Below the pieces are notes generated by a model. It ran no database searches. It saw nothing but the letters and a program-made list of their open reading frames with translations, and had not been told where the DNA came from. The translations under genes and the position numbers were made by a program. DNA of 64,000 bases from Dipteronia dyeriana (Eukaryota > Streptophyta > Magnoliopsida > Sapindales > Sapindaceae), in the NCBI GenBank assembly GCA_032871835.1, contig CM065295.1:63919687-63983686 (forward strand). Reading direction: 5' to 3'. Positions 1 through 13,244 of the stretch are shown in pieces (the stretch's first letter is position 1; the number at the start of each line of letters is the position of its first letter).

Positions 1-2630
1 GTCAACATAATACCATCACTAGATTGTTTCACTTACATACTAAGAAAGTAATTTAGTTCACCCACCATACTCATTTCAAACTCACTTGACATTATACTAA
101 CAAACTTATCAACCTTGACATTACAAGTAGAGCCAAAAATAATATCGTCAACATATATTTGTGCAAGAAAAATGTCATTATCATGATGGTTGACAAACAA
201 AATTCTATCAATACCACCTTTCACATAGTTGTTCACAACAAGAAATTATGTCAACTTATCATACTATGCTCTAGGAGCTTGCTTAAGGCCATAAAGAGCC
301 TTTTTCAATGTATACACATGATTAAGAAAGTGTGGGTCTACAAAACCCTTAGGTTATTTAACATACACTTCTTCTTGAAAGTATCCATTAAGAAAAGCAC
401 TTTTGACATCCATTTGAAACAATTTAAATTTCTTAAGACATGCAATGGACAAGAAAAGTCTAATGGACTCAAGACGTGCAATAGGTGCAAATGTCTCATC
501 AAAATATACACCCTTAACTTGAGTGTAACCTTAAGCCACTATTTTAGCTTTAAGTCTCATAATCTTGCCACTCTCATCGGTCTTATTCCTAAACACCCAT
601 TTTGTGCCAATCATATTAATGTCGGAACTAATGACCACAATTCATTCCTCTCAACCTCAGCCCAAAACTCATCAACTATAGCCTTTTTAATGTTTTTTGG
701 TTCAATTTGAGATGCAAAACAAGCATAGGAAATTTGGTTAGCTAGTTTTCTTCTAGTTCTAACCCCTTCATTCGAATCACTTATGATGTCTTCTTTATAG
801 TGCATGTTTCTTAGCCTAGAGTTAGTGTTCTCAATAGTTTGTTCATTTTGTTGATTGTTAGGAATATCATTTTCTAATTCTTGACCTCCTTCTTCAATCT
901 CACTATCATTGTCACCATTTTGACTAGAATCACTATGAGAATCCTCATTAGACTCACAACTAGTCATATCAATTGGTGTCTTAGTATCATTTAAAAAAAT
1001 TCCTTTAGGTTCATTAACATTTTTATCATCACACAAATTTAGCATGCTAAATTCATCTATCTTCATATTGATAAATCCATAATAATCTAGACAAGTTGAA
1101 AACTCTATAAGCACAACTATTCGTAGCATGCCAAAGAAAAAGACCAACATTACTTTTGGCATCAAACTTTCCTAAATGATCTATATCATTCGAAATGAAA
1201 CACTTACTTCCAAAGGTATGAAAGTAACTCACATTAGGCTTCTTGCCCATCCAAAGCTCATATGAGGTTTGTTTTGTGATGGGCGTTCTAAAAACTTTAT
1301 TAGAGACATAACAAGTGGTATTGACCGCTTCGACCCAAATATTCCTAGGGAATCTCTTGTTATTAAGAATGACCATTTCCATCTCTTACAAGACACGATT
1401 ATTCCTCTCAACAACACCATTTTGTTAAGGAGTTATAGGAGCTGAGAACTCATGAGATATACCTAAGTCATCACAAAACTCAATAAATTTGGCATTTTCA
1501 AACTCACTCCCACGATCACTCCTAATGCGACATATTCTCTTAATTCCAAGACCTTTTTCATTTTTAACTTGAATATAAAATTTCTTGAAGTAATCAAAAG
1601 TTTCGGTCTTATTTCTAAAAAAATAAACCCAAGCAAACCGAGAAAAATCAACACATAAAAAAATGTATTTCATGACATTAATGCTTTTGGTTTGGATTGG
1701 CCCCATTAGGTCCATGTGTACAAGTTCTAAGGGCTTCTTGGTAGCAATATCAATGCTCTTTTTATGAGACACTTTAGTTTGTTTGCTGAGTTGACAAGGT
1801 TCACAAACACCAACAAGCTTCTTACCAAGACAATATAGACCTCTAACAATGTTATATTTTTCAAACTTCTTTAAATCTGTAAAATTCATGTGGCCTAATC
1901 TTTCATTCCATAATTCAAACTTGTTGCATTCTTGAGTCATATTGCAAGTTAGAGGGTCTATCTCAAGACAACAACAATAGTCGAGAGACATTTTAACTTT
2001 CAAAACTATTTTGCCCTTTTTATCAATTACAGTACACATATCCTTGTTTAAACTAAATTCTTGAAACATTTCACACAAGTGAGTAATAATAATCAAGTTT
2101 GCTTGTAGACCATCCACATACAAGGTGTTTTTAAGTTTAGGCAATCCGGGATACAAATTGTTCCTTTACCTAGAACTTGCATTTTGGTGCCATCACCAAA
2201 ACTAACCCAACCACCATCCTCTATAACAAGTTTCACGAAGAACTCCTTGTTATCGATCATATTCCTAGAGCATCCACTAACTAGGTACCATGAATAGGAT
2301 GAGTTGGCTCTAAATCCATATTGTGCAACATGACTTTGTGTTGTGTCTTTCCTAATCCAAACTTTCTTAATATGTTTCTCACTCTTACTTTCATTAGCAT
2401 GCTTTGACTTGTTTTTATGCACTTTGACTATATTAGTCACATTTTTAAACAAATAAAACAAAGCATTATCAACTTTCTTATGCATAGTATAATAAGGCAC
2501 AACATAATTTTTCACAAGCAATTCATCAACCGCATTTTTCTCAACATGGTTGTCCAAGGTCTTCTTGCTTCTAAGTCTAGATCCATACATGGGTGATTGC
2601 CTAGGACGATTCGTCAAAGACATATTATAT
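1..2630 (-). pseudogene. Ty1/copia pol polyprotein, decayed (protease, integrase, reverse transcriptase)
   Basis: Minus-strand remains of a copia polyprotein in copia order: protease, integrase, then reverse transcriptase running off the left edge. Protease (about 2210-2340) reads WYLVSGCSRN, so the catalytic Asp of the usual DSG is Val. The integrase zinc region has LWNERLGHMNF with the first His replaced by Asn, followed by C-x2-C (CEPC). The core shows HMDLMGP and RSDRGSEF. A TAA stop near 1426 interrupts the conserved TPQQNG motif, after which VVERNN continues in frame. RT motif A (MDVKSAFLNG, about 385-415) and motif C (YVDDIIFGS, about 125-155) are both visible. Several stops and frameshifts make it inactive. 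RNase H and the 3' LTR would lie beyond position 1. Family assignment is firm; lineage (Tork/SIRE-like) is inferred. Confidence 0.93.
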
Positions 2631-2639
2631 AAGTCATTC

Positions 2640-3475
2640 TCATATTTGCGTTTACAAATGTACTCATAATATCTAGGTCTTATATGTCCTATAATATTAC
2701 AATAATGACAAATAGGTACAAATTTGATAAGGTTACCTTTAGCTTGAACATTTGAAGTATTATACCTTCATTTATTGTTACCTTGTTGATGTGATTTCCT
2801 TGACGCTTTGCCTTTTGCAATTGAATATGAGAGTTGTTTTCTTTGATCTTGTTGAGATTTTCCTTTGACATTCCTTGTTGATGTTGAGGCACCTCCGGTA
2901 GCATTCATGGCTTTACCGTTAGAGAGAGTATCTACATAAACTTTACCACTAGCTTTGACAAAAGTAGAAGTGTTAGACAAAAGTGTAACCTTTTTATTTA
3001 CATAACCTAACCATCTTTAGTCACTAGGATGCTTGCCAATCTTGATGAGATTTTCTACTTTATTAGCACTAGATGACATCTTACTTATCATCTTATTGAA
3101 CCTATCAAGCTTGTCACTAAGCATATTCTCTTGAATTTCATGCTTACTAATTTTGACTCTAAGCTCATTTTCAAGTCTCTTAGCACTATCAAGAGAATCA
3201 TCTCTTAGCTCAATTTCATGTTTCAAAATTCTTAGTCTTTCATCACTATCTTTCAAATTATTTTCTAAACTAAGGATTTTGCCATTAAGCTCTTAGTTTT
3301 CTTTTAAGCAAAGTTCATGAATTTCTTCTAGCTCCTTTTTAAGAGACCTATTCATTCTAGAGATTCTTTCATTCTAGAGATTCTTTCATTCTCTTGAACA
3401 AGATCTTTCATCTTTTGATCTTTTAGAATAATAGGCTCATTTTCAACACTAGAAGCCATGAAAGAGAAAACTTCC
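2640..3475 (-). pseudogene. Ty1/copia gag, decayed, same element as the pol to its left
   Basis: Minus-strand gag remnant. A zinc knuckle at about 2655-2710 reads CHYCNIIGH and then has Tyr where the last Cys should be, so the CCHC motif is incomplete. Upstream (3017-3475) is a charged heptad-like region (for example ERLRILKHEIELRDD) typical of the coiled-coil part of copia gag. Its first visible Met, MASSVENEP, lies near 3460. Stops and a 17-bp duplication (3351-3392) break the frame. No 5' LTR follows on the right; instead plus-strand retroelement sequence begins at about 3540. Confidence 0.8.
3351..3392. repeat. 17-bp tandem duplication inside gag
   Basis: The unit TTCATTCTAGAGATTCT occurs twice in full and then partially. 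Because 17 is not a multiple of 3 it shifts the gag reading frame, so it is a clear inactivating lesion of the minus-strand copia. Confidence 0.9.
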
Positions 3476-3539
3476 TTAATCATGATTAATCCACAATTAT
3501 TATAAAAACTACCTATCTAATTACTTCTAGACACATATC

Positions 3540-3555
3540 GGTATCATAACAGGTC
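3540..3555 (+). promoter_or_regulatory. Degraded primer-binding site of a plus-strand LTR element
   Basis: GGTATCATAACAGGTC resembles the tRNA-iMet-complementary primer site (TGGTATCAGAGC) that follows the 5' LTR of copia elements, with two changes in the core. It lies just before plus-strand gag, as expected. The 5' LTR that should precede it is missing, because minus-strand copia sequence starts about 60 bases to the left. Confidence 0.6.
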
Positions 3556-3559
3556 ACTT

Positions 3560-4763
3560 AAATTAATTAGTGTGATTCGGGGATCTACAAGGTTATTTAC
3601 TAATTATGGATAACAACCTTGAGTCTTATATTATGTGTGTTGATTATCCACCTCTTGTTGATTAAACAAAAACGGTATGGGATATTCTTCAAGCTATCTA
3701 TGAATATGATTATTTATTTCTTCTTGGTATTTGTCTACTAACAATTTTGTTGATAAGCTTAAAGAGAATATTAGTGACAAAAATGAAGATAAGGAGGAAC
3801 TAGATTCCTTGGAAGATAATGTTTATATAGGTAACTACCTATGTGTCACGACTTCACATCAAAAAGAAATTTAAGAAGAAGATGAGAATTTCCTGATAGA
3901 CAATCAAGCTAGACATGTTCACTTGTCATTGCAACTCAATGATGAGAATTGTGAATCAAAGACCACCAACTTCAACTTGATGGCAAGAGTTCAAACTCTT
4001 GAGAAGGGAAGAGATGCTGCTTTAAAGGAAGTTGAAGTGAAGAGTGAAGTGATCAAATGTCAAGAAACGAAGATGGTTGAAGACTTTCATATGTTAGAAA
4101 ATTAATAAATGATTTTGCTAATTATTTATTTTTCTTAAAGGAAACAATCAAAGGCAAGGAAGAGGAATTGGAAATTATGAAGGCCAAAGAGCTTGGTATA
4201 CTTCATGGAGATTCTACTGACTTAGGCTTTGTAGATGAACAAGTGGAGTCTTCTACAACTAAAAGCAAGTCACTAAGGAATAAGAAGATTTCAAAAGTCA
4301 ATCCTTCGAAGGTCAAAACCAAAATCAAGAAGATAAAAGAGCCTTCAACGTTGGTACACTCTCACCTAAATAACATCTCCAAACTTATTCCGGTTTGCCA
4401 CTTTTGCAATGTTGTCGGGCATATTAAAACTAGATGCCATGACTATATGAGACAATGCAAACTATGGAATGAGATGCATGATAGTGAGATAAGAAAATCA
4501 TCTATGAATGTTTCTAATCATGATAACACTTTCAATATAATCATGTGAAGAAATTGTCATGAGTGAAAAAAAGTGTTTCATATGATCATATGCATAGTCT
4601 TGATGATATCTTTGTTGATGACAATAATAATATGTTGAACATGAGTAATATCTTTATAGAGAAAATTGTTAATGATTTATCTTCTAGATATAATATTGCC
4701 ATAAGAAATGATAATGATGGTTTATGTGTTTGTGCACCTAAAGACCAAATGGGTCAAGGGTGA
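3560..4763 (+). pseudogene. Copia-like gag, decayed, plus strand
   Basis: Plus-strand gag remains in three open pieces (3923-4105, 4168-4548, 4563-4763) separated by stops. The order is an N-terminal stretch, a charged coiled-coil-like segment (LMARVQTLEKGRDAALKEVE), a basic linker, and an intact C-x2-C-x4-H-x4-C zinc knuckle (CHFCNVVGHIKTRC, about 4399-4440). The knuckle resembles the minus-strand one at 2655-2710, so the two gag relics are related but inverted to each other. The reading frame ends where a TRIM element is inserted (TSD at 4776). No protease or pol follows on the far side of the insertion, so this element is pol-less or internally deleted. Confidence 0.75.
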
Positions 4764-4780
4764 GTGCTCTTACCATTAGT

Positions 4781-5054
4781 TGTTGTAGGACCAGAAGGAA
4801 ATAGAACCAGAAAAAGGGATTGGAAAACACAGCAATTCAATTCTTTATTCAATTTATCAAGTCTGAATACAAAAAGGCTCTGAAGGTGCCTTTTATAGCT
4901 AACAATATAAAAAGATAAACATTTAAATCCTGATAAAGATAAATAAAACATGATAATGATAAATAAAATCTAAACTTATCTCTAAAGGAGGTAATTTATT
5001 CTCAAGATAATAACTCCTAATAACACCCAATAAAGCTTATCTAATTCCCCATCA
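4781..5054 (-). repeat. TRIM 3' LTR (left copy)
   Basis: Nearly identical to 5451-5708 apart from small indels and point differences; ends in CCCCATCA on the plus strand (TGATGGGG on the element's strand). Confidence 0.9.
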
Positions 5055-5450
5055 TTCTCCTCCACTAAGAAGAACTTGACTCCTGGCGAATCAAATGGGT
5101 TGCAACCAACGAACAAGAAATCTGGATATATTCAAAATCTCCATAACAGTATGGATGATTATATTCTAATTCTTCATCGGAATAATCAAAGCTATGGAAA
5201 TAATCTGGATATTCTGACATAGCTGCAAAGCCTGCAAACAGTACGAAGCATATGGAAATTTGGATCGAAGTGAAATTTCCCACTAGTGGCCTGCAACAGC
5301 GTGTGGAGGCGGCGGCACTTGGGCGCGTGGACGATTGAAGGTGCAAACAGTGAGTTGCTAAGTTGTTTTTTTTTGTGGTTTTGGTAATTTGTGAGTATTA
5401 GTTGTGGAAGTGTGTATGTAAAAAAGATATTAGGCTCTGATAACAATTAA

Positions 5451-5708
5451 TGTAGGACCATAAGGAAATATAACCAGAAAAGGGGATTGGAAAACACAAC
5501 AATTCAATTCATCAAGTCTGAATACAAAAAGGCTCTGAATGTGCCTTTTATAGCTAATAATATAAAAAGATAAACATTTAATCCTGATAAAGATAAATAA
5601 AACATGATAATGATAAATAAAATCTAAACTTATCCCTAAAGGAGATAATTTATTCTCAAGATAATAACTACTAATAACACCTAATAAAGCTTATCTAATT
5701 CCCCATCA
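5451..5708 (-). repeat. TRIM 5' LTR (right copy)
   Basis: Partner of 4781-5054. The primer-binding site lies immediately on its inner side, which fixes the element on the minus strand. Confidence 0.9.
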
Positions 5709-5713
5709 TTAGT

Positions 5714-6143
5714 GTAAGGTGCACATGTGAGTTAGCTTTAAAATTAGTGTCAAGTTGTTAAGAAATTGAGCTAGCAAGCTTTGTTTCTCTATAACTTGAC
5801 ATGAACATAGCTATCTCATATATTTGTTATGATAGTCGAAATCTATTAATTAACTTTATGAGAAGTTCAATTTTATATGTGTTTGAGTTGAGATGTTAAG
5901 TTTTTATTCTCTTGGGATGACACACCAACAACTTATTGTCATGAGGATAAACAAGCCAAGGGAGCTCATAAAAAGAGCGAAGACTTTACACTACATCAAC
6001 TCATTATTTGCACTACATCATGTAACATGTCATATTAGAGAACTAAGTACAGTGTTCGTATGGTTCTCATTGACATTTTCTTTCTAAAGATTACTTAGTG
6101 ATGTTGTTCACAAAGTTCTTGAACAGGATGTGTGAATTGTTTG
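5714..6143. other. No gene seen; likely interior of the plus-strand LTR element
   Basis: AT-rich sequence with no convincing coding signal. Both target-site duplications on its flanks (TRIM on the left, LINE on the right) show that it belonged to the host sequence into which those elements jumped. Confidence 0.5.
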
Positions 6144-6642
6144 TTTGAATGTTCTATTTTAAAAAAAAAAAGGCAAACTACAACTTGTAGATTTATTGAA
6201 GAAACAAACAGGTGCCAAAGACCATTACAAACAGGGGAAAGGCAACCTCTGATACACAACGCACACAGCAGCAACACAACCCAAAAAGGAAGAGGGATAA
6301 TTACATTGATGGCCATCAACTCTTGCCACCACTATCAAAATGGCCACCGGATGGGGAATTGGTTTCAAAATGACCATTTTTGGTAAAAAAAATAAATGTT
6401 ACACTAATGGCAATTCCATCCAATTCCATCCAAATCATTTTCATCCAATTACATCTATTTTCATCTAATTCCATCCAATAAGTGGTATTTTGGTAAATAA
6501 GGGGATGTCATTAATTTATTTTAGATTTTTTTTGGAAATCAATTTTTCTTTTGTTTGTTTGAAACAAATAATTATATTTATTGTATGTATATACATAAAA
6601 CATATATATCAAACATGTATATATATATATATATACCATTTT

Positions 6643-7410
<768 letters not shown>

Positions 7411-7784
7411 CATGTTTGATATATACATTATATGTATATACATACACTAAATATAATTATTTGTTTCAAAAAACAAAAGAAAAATTGATATCTAAAAAAT
7501 ATCTAAAATAAATTAATGGCATCCCCTTATTTATCAAAATACCACTTATTGGATGGCATTGGATGAAAATAGATGGAATTGGATGGAATGACCATTAGTG
7601 TAACATTTTTTACCAAAACTAGCCATTTTGAAATCAATTCCTTATCCGATGGCCATTTTGATAGTGGTGGCAAGAGTTGATGGCAATCGGGGTAATTATC
7701 CCAAAGAAAACACAAAATAGAATAACAAGACCACCACCACTACAACACCACGACAAAACAAGCCAGAGCAAACAAGGAATCAAA

Positions 7785-10700
7785 AATCACTCAAAATAAG
7801 GAGCTCATTCCTGCCATCAGAACCTTGTTTAGCCAACGTATATGCAAAGGAATTCGACGCCCTTGAGCAGTACACCACACTAGCTTGTCCAATACTACTA
7901 ATAAGACTTCAAATATTGTAGATCGTTTTAATATGCTTTAAGCTCCCAATTCCCGGACCATTAATCCACAAAACAACCACCATAGAGTCACTCACAAATT
8001 CAATGTTTCTATCAAGTAACTCTGGTTTTCCCAAGCATAAATTGCAAGCCTTTGCAAGAGCCAAAATTTCAGTTGTGACAACATCTTGGATCCCCACATT
8101 AGTCGAAAACAAGCATAACACTTTACCTCTATCATCCCTTAATACTCCACTAATTCCGGAATTAAAAGGGAAGCCTCTAGCCGACCCATCCACATTAAAT
8201 TTGAAAGAGCCGATAAGGGAGTCACCCACTCCATAGCCTTCCTACTCTTTGTTTTACTGGAGTCAGTACACCCATCTTTGATATTCTATAGAACAGGTGA
8301 GATGGAATCCGAAAAACCTTTCCCTAAACTCTTGAACCACCACGCCACTCTGAAACGTACCATATCCTTCGCTTGAGACAGATGTGTGTCCCCGTCTTTG
8401 AACACCTTTTCGTTCCTAGTTTCCCACATGGTCCAAACCACAGCTGAAAACAAGGATGTCCAAGCCAAAACAAACATTTTCATAGGGCATAAGTCATGCA
8501 AACCTTTCCACCATTTAGATAGCGACGACGCTGGACAAGAATTTGTTTCCCACCAGGTCATGCATCTATGCCAAAGCTTTCAGGACCATTTACAGTGCAA
8601 GAAAAGATGGTCCACTATCTCCATGTTGCCAACGCATAGTTGACAGTCAAGGTTGGATCCCACAAGCACACCACGTTTATTCAAAACTTCCTGCACCAAA
8701 ACTGTACCATGAATGAGCTGCCACACGTAAACCTGCACTTTTGGAGGACAACAACCCTTCCAGATTTTACTGAGATCAACTGCACTCTTCCGTTGATTAC
8801 TTTCTAGAGACTTCCAAAATGACTTGACTGTAAAAACTCCATTTGAATTAAAAGTCCAACCAATTATATTTGAAATCATCTCACCAATTTTAATATTATC
8901 CAAACACTACTGAAAGCAATCCCAATGGTCCACCTCCCAATTAAACATAGACCGCCACAGAGAGACCTCCTAAATCCACTTTGAATTCTCTAATCTCCCA
9001 TAATCTCTAACCAGGCCTTCTTGTTACAAGCCAAAGCGAAAAATTTAGGGAATGCAACCTTCAAAGTGATATTTTTCCATTTAACATCAGTCCACAATTT
9101 TGGCTATATTTCCTCTACCTATGACCACAGTTAAACCAATTTCCAAAATTTTCCAGAAGACTTCTCCTTGATCACTTATTCTGCCAATAGTCTTAACAAA
9201 AACAGAGATTTTAGAAACCCCCCATTCCAATCCCATCTAAGAGAGTTCAAATGAGCCCTATATTTAGCACAAATAACCACACAGAGTTATTCTCCACACC
9301 AAATCTCCAAACCCATTTAGCCAAGAGGCCTCTACTTTTAGCAATGACAGTGCCAATACCCAAGCCACAACTAGTTTTGCTTCTACATAATAAATCCCAC
9401 ATTAACATGTGAATCTTCCTTTTTTCAACTCTATCACCCCAGAAAAAACTTTGTTGTAATTTCTCAATTTTTTGAGCCACCCACGAAATAATTCGGAATG
9501 CTAGACATTACTACCTTAATGAGAACAAGTCTGCCACCCTTATTAAGAAAGTGTTTCTTCCACGGAGTGAGGCGATTTTCTATTCGTTGAATTAAATTCT
9601 GCCAAAATAATTTTGTGCCTGGCTTGCCTAACATGAGGCCCAAATACGAAATTGGAAGATTAGCTTTCAGAAACCTAAACTTGGTCACCCATTTCACCTC
9701 ATTCACTCTCGTCTTTCCAACTTTGACAACATAACTTTTATGGAAGTTAATACGAACTTCTGAAGACAACTCATAACACCTCAAGATACATCTTGCATTG
9801 AGCAAGTAATCTACGTTTGGCTATAAGAAACGAATAGTATAGTCTACGAAATGCAAGTGAGAAATATGCACCTCTTCACTCTCAAAACACGCCCCTTTCA
9901 TCAGGTTGAAGTCTTCCACTTTTCTAAATAAAGCACTAAGCCCTTCCACTGCCACATTGAACAAAAATGGTGATAATGAGTCCCATTGTCTTAAACCCCT
10001 CTCTAACCCAAATTGCCTAGTCGGCTTTCCATTCACTAAAACTGATAGCATTGGAGAGGAATTGCAATGTCTAATCCATTGTCTCAATTTCTTACCAAAC
10101 TCTATTCCTTCCAGCATATTATCCAAAAAATTATGGTACAGACTGTCATGTGTCTTCTCAAAATCAAGTTTCACCACTAGACCTCCCTCCTTACATTTTT
10201 TTTCCAATGATCAATAATCTCCTCGGCAATAACAAAGTTATCTAAAATTTGACTATTGCCAACGAAGGCCATTTGTGATTCCCCAATAACTGTATCCATC
10301 ACTTTCCTTATCCGAATGGCTAAAACTTTATTAAGGACTTTATACATGGAACCTACCAAACTAATTGGTTGGAATTCTCTAACATTTTTGGGATTCAAAC
10401 ACTTTGGTATCAAATCTATAAAAGGTTGATTTAGCTCTTTAACAACCTCAGCACTTTGGTAAAACTTGTCCATGAACCTCATAAATTCATCTTGAATGTA
10501 ATCTCATTTTTTCTTGATGAATTTCAAATTGAAACCATCCAGACTTGGAGCTTTACTACCATCACAACCTGACAAAGCGAACCACACTTCCTCTTTGCTA
10601 AAGCTTTCCTCTAAAGAATCCCTTTTCTACGGTAAAAGCCTTTTGAGGCCAAGACCAGTTATCGTTGGCCGATTCCATCTGACATTCTTGTACTGAAGTT

Positions 10701-11735
10701 CAAAGAATTCAGCTACCATATCCCTTAACTCATCCGGTGTTGACTTAACCACGCCATTAATAGAAATTTCCTCCAGCCAACTCCTTCTTCTTCTTCCTCT
10801 CGCAACACAATGGAAAAACCTTGAGTTCCTATCCCCATCAACTAACCATTGTAGTCTAGACTTTTGTTGCCACTTTTGTTCCTCATTCTGAAGAGCTTTC
10901 TAAAAATTCACCAGTAAATTCATCCTTTCTTCTCTCATGTCAGTCAACCATCCTTCAATAGAAGCTCTACTGTCTATATAAGCCAGTCTATCTTCCAGAG
11001 CCTTTGTGGAGGTTTAGCTGTTGTTCTTGGATCCCACCCAATTCTTAACCTTCTGCTTCAAAACCTTTAACTTGGATTGAAGAGATCGACTGCTAGAGCC
11101 TAAAAATTCTGCACCCGGTCCATCTTTGTTTCAAAACTGACATCGACTGTTTATCTTTTAAACAACAATTGAAAACGGAAGGGACTTGAACCCCATGTAT
11201 TCGATCTAACACCTAAAGAGATGGCACTGTGATCTGAAATAGATCTCAAAAGACCTCTTTGAATAATATTTGGGAATCACAAAAGAAAAATTGGAGACAC
11301 TAGAAAACGATCTAGTTTGCTCAAGGGTCGTCGAGACGATTGTTAGACCAAGTAAAAGAAATCCCTTGCATAGGCAAGTTTATCACCTTTGTTTGAAGAA
11401 CAAAATTGTTAAAACTCCTTACCAACCACCTATTAAAGACTCCTCATTTCCTTTCTGATGAGTGAAGAACCGTGTTGAAATCCCCCCAATGCATCATGGC
11501 ATAGTTAGCAATTGTTGAGCGTTACTACTGAAACTCCAAAGCTCTCTTCTTTCACTTTTCGAATTTGACGGATAAACATTGCACAAGACCACTTCTTCAC
11601 TTATCTTGTTCAAGATTCATACCAAAATAACACACCACTTATTCAAAATACCACCTTTAATCGACACCATATCCTCATTCTATAACGTGAACAAAACCCC
11701 AGCTGTCCTCATTGACGCCTCTAGTCAAACAAACA
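7785..11735 (-). pseudogene. LINE ORF2: endonuclease, reverse transcriptase, zf-RVT, RNase H
   Basis: Read on the minus strand, the domains are in plant L1 order. The APE-type endonuclease keeps HWGDFNTV (about 11470-11500) and the C-terminal ISDHSAI (about 11220-11242). RT includes QPISLVGSMYKVL (about 10330-10370), GLVVKLDFEKTHDS (about 10150) and PFLFNVAVEG (about 9950). The catalytic FADD box is changed to HFVDYT (about 9840), so RT is dead. A zf-RVT domain follows (PPKVQVYVWQLIHG to HLFLHCKW, 8580-8750). The last domain is RNase H with FNVDGSARG, TTEILAL and SDS (7909-8229), plus a C-terminal piece after a stop (SRASNSFAYTLAKQG, to about 7790). Many frameshifts and stops separate these blocks. 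Confidence 0.92.
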
Positions 11736-11795
11736 CCACCAATAATTCTAATAACTCTAAAATCAAAGACACTAAGTTTGGACTCTTTGAATGTT

Positions 11796-13220
11796 GAGTG
11801 GCATGTTTTGAAAAATATGAACTTTATATTCTTTGAAAGCTACTATCTTGAGTAGTAATGATCTTAAGTAAATCTATTTTTTTTGCTTTTAGATCATGTG
11901 CTTGTAAGCAATAAAAACTTGGTTTTCAAAATGCATTTTGCTTCTCTTGTATATTTTGTTGAGTAAGTTGAGTTTGCTAATATATAAGTTATGGATACAC
12001 CTTGAAGTCTTATGACTAGTACCTTTAAGATGACCTATGGTTAGTATCCATTTTGCTTCGGCAACTACATAGAACTCAATGAACACCTTCATGAAAAGGG
12101 CTACACATATTAGTTATGAAACCACCCAATGTAGGAAAGGGCTACACCATTACAATGAGTGAAAGCCATCATGAAGCGTATATGGTTAAGTTAGAAAAAG
12201 CAAAGAAGTGTTGAAAAAGAAATAATCAATAAAAAAACACTTCGATTCAAGCCTATAAAAAATGATTTAAAATGAGTATAGTTGAAAATCATGCATGCTC
12301 GGGTTCAAAAATAAAAAGGGATGATGAGCCACATGCATACACATGCTCATATGTTGAATTCTATTTTCTTAAAAGTAAAAATTCTAGATGATAATCGGTT
12401 TGACCTTTTATGGAAAAGCTTAAGATGAATATATATGGATGTGATTTGCATGTTGATTATCAAATTACTTCTATATATATGTTTGAAGTAAAATTTACAC
12501 ACACTTTTGTTTATAAGTATTTTGATAATCTAGCAGTTAAATAAGAATTATGAGAAAGAGGAAAAATCTTGGTGTATCTCTCATAGTTTGTGAAGCTTGT
12601 GTTTGATGGAACTCTTTGTAAAATTGCTTGAATGTATGAGTGTGTGATTATCGTTGTAAACAATAGGCTATCTTGATCTTAGATAGAGCGTTTATCAAGG
12701 GGGAGCATAGTATACTAATCTTTGTTCTCTTTTATAATATGCTCACATGTTTTGCACTGTTATTTGTTGATATATTGATTGATAATGATAATTGAATTAT
12801 GAGATGCATGATATCTATCTTGAAATAATTGCATGAATGTGTTGGCAATAAATATATCCTATTTTGAGGTTGATAGTAGTTGATATTACAATGAATTCCT
12901 TCATTCATAAGGTTGATTGTAGTTGTAGTTACAATCAATTCCTCATAGCTTGAATTTGATTAATTTCCTTCTTGCTTGGGGTTGATAGTAGTTATAGTTA
13001 CAACCAATTCCTTCATGTTTTGAGGTTGATAGTAATTGTGGTTGAAACCAAATCCTTCATTGTTATGATTGTTTTTGTTGTTAATTGCATTTATGGATCT
13101 TGGTAAAATTCACCTACGTGCTAGAAAAGAAAAACAACATTTATTCATTTGTTTTTCATTATCTTTATCATGTCTCTTTACGTTTTGTTTATTGTTTACT
13201 AACTCACTTTGATGTTTTTC
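11796..13220. other. Non-coding interior of the plus-strand LTR element
   Basis: I see no supported ORF. A purine-rich tract AAGGGGGAGCATAG at about 12698 resembles an internal polypurine tract. The region resumes the sequence broken by the LINE at 6143. Confidence 0.45.
12867..13069 (+). repeat. Four diverged tandem copies, 45-68 bp
   Basis: Copies begin GGTTGATAGTAGTT or a close variant at about 12868, 12912, 12980 and 13024 and end in AATTCCTTCAT-like sequence. Spacing varies because of small indels. Confidence 0.75.
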
Positions 13221-13244
13221 CACTCATGTTTTATTTTGTGTTTT

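Larger units (their letters stand above)
4781..5708 (-). mobile_element. TRIM-type non-autonomous LTR retrotransposon, apparently complete
   Basis: A 928-bp element with two direct LTRs (4781-5054 and 5451-5708) around an internal region of about 396 bp. It is flanked by the perfect 5-bp duplication TTAGT (4776-4780 and 5709-5713). On the minus strand the LTR begins TGATGGGG. The primer site TTGTTATCAGAGCC (5433-5446) matches the tRNA-Met type, and a polypurine tract (GTGGAGGAGAA) precedes the 3' LTR at 5055-5067. Each LTR has a TATAAAAGGC box (4888-4897 and 5543-5552). It encodes no gag or pol; the internal region has only short ORFs, one starting MSEYPDYFHSFD (ending at 5065), with no recognised domain. 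It interrupts the plus-strand gag relic. Confidence 0.92.

Noticed and set aside
159..710. 183-aa plus-strand ORF
   Set aside because: It is the antisense of the copia reverse transcriptase region and has no features of its own.
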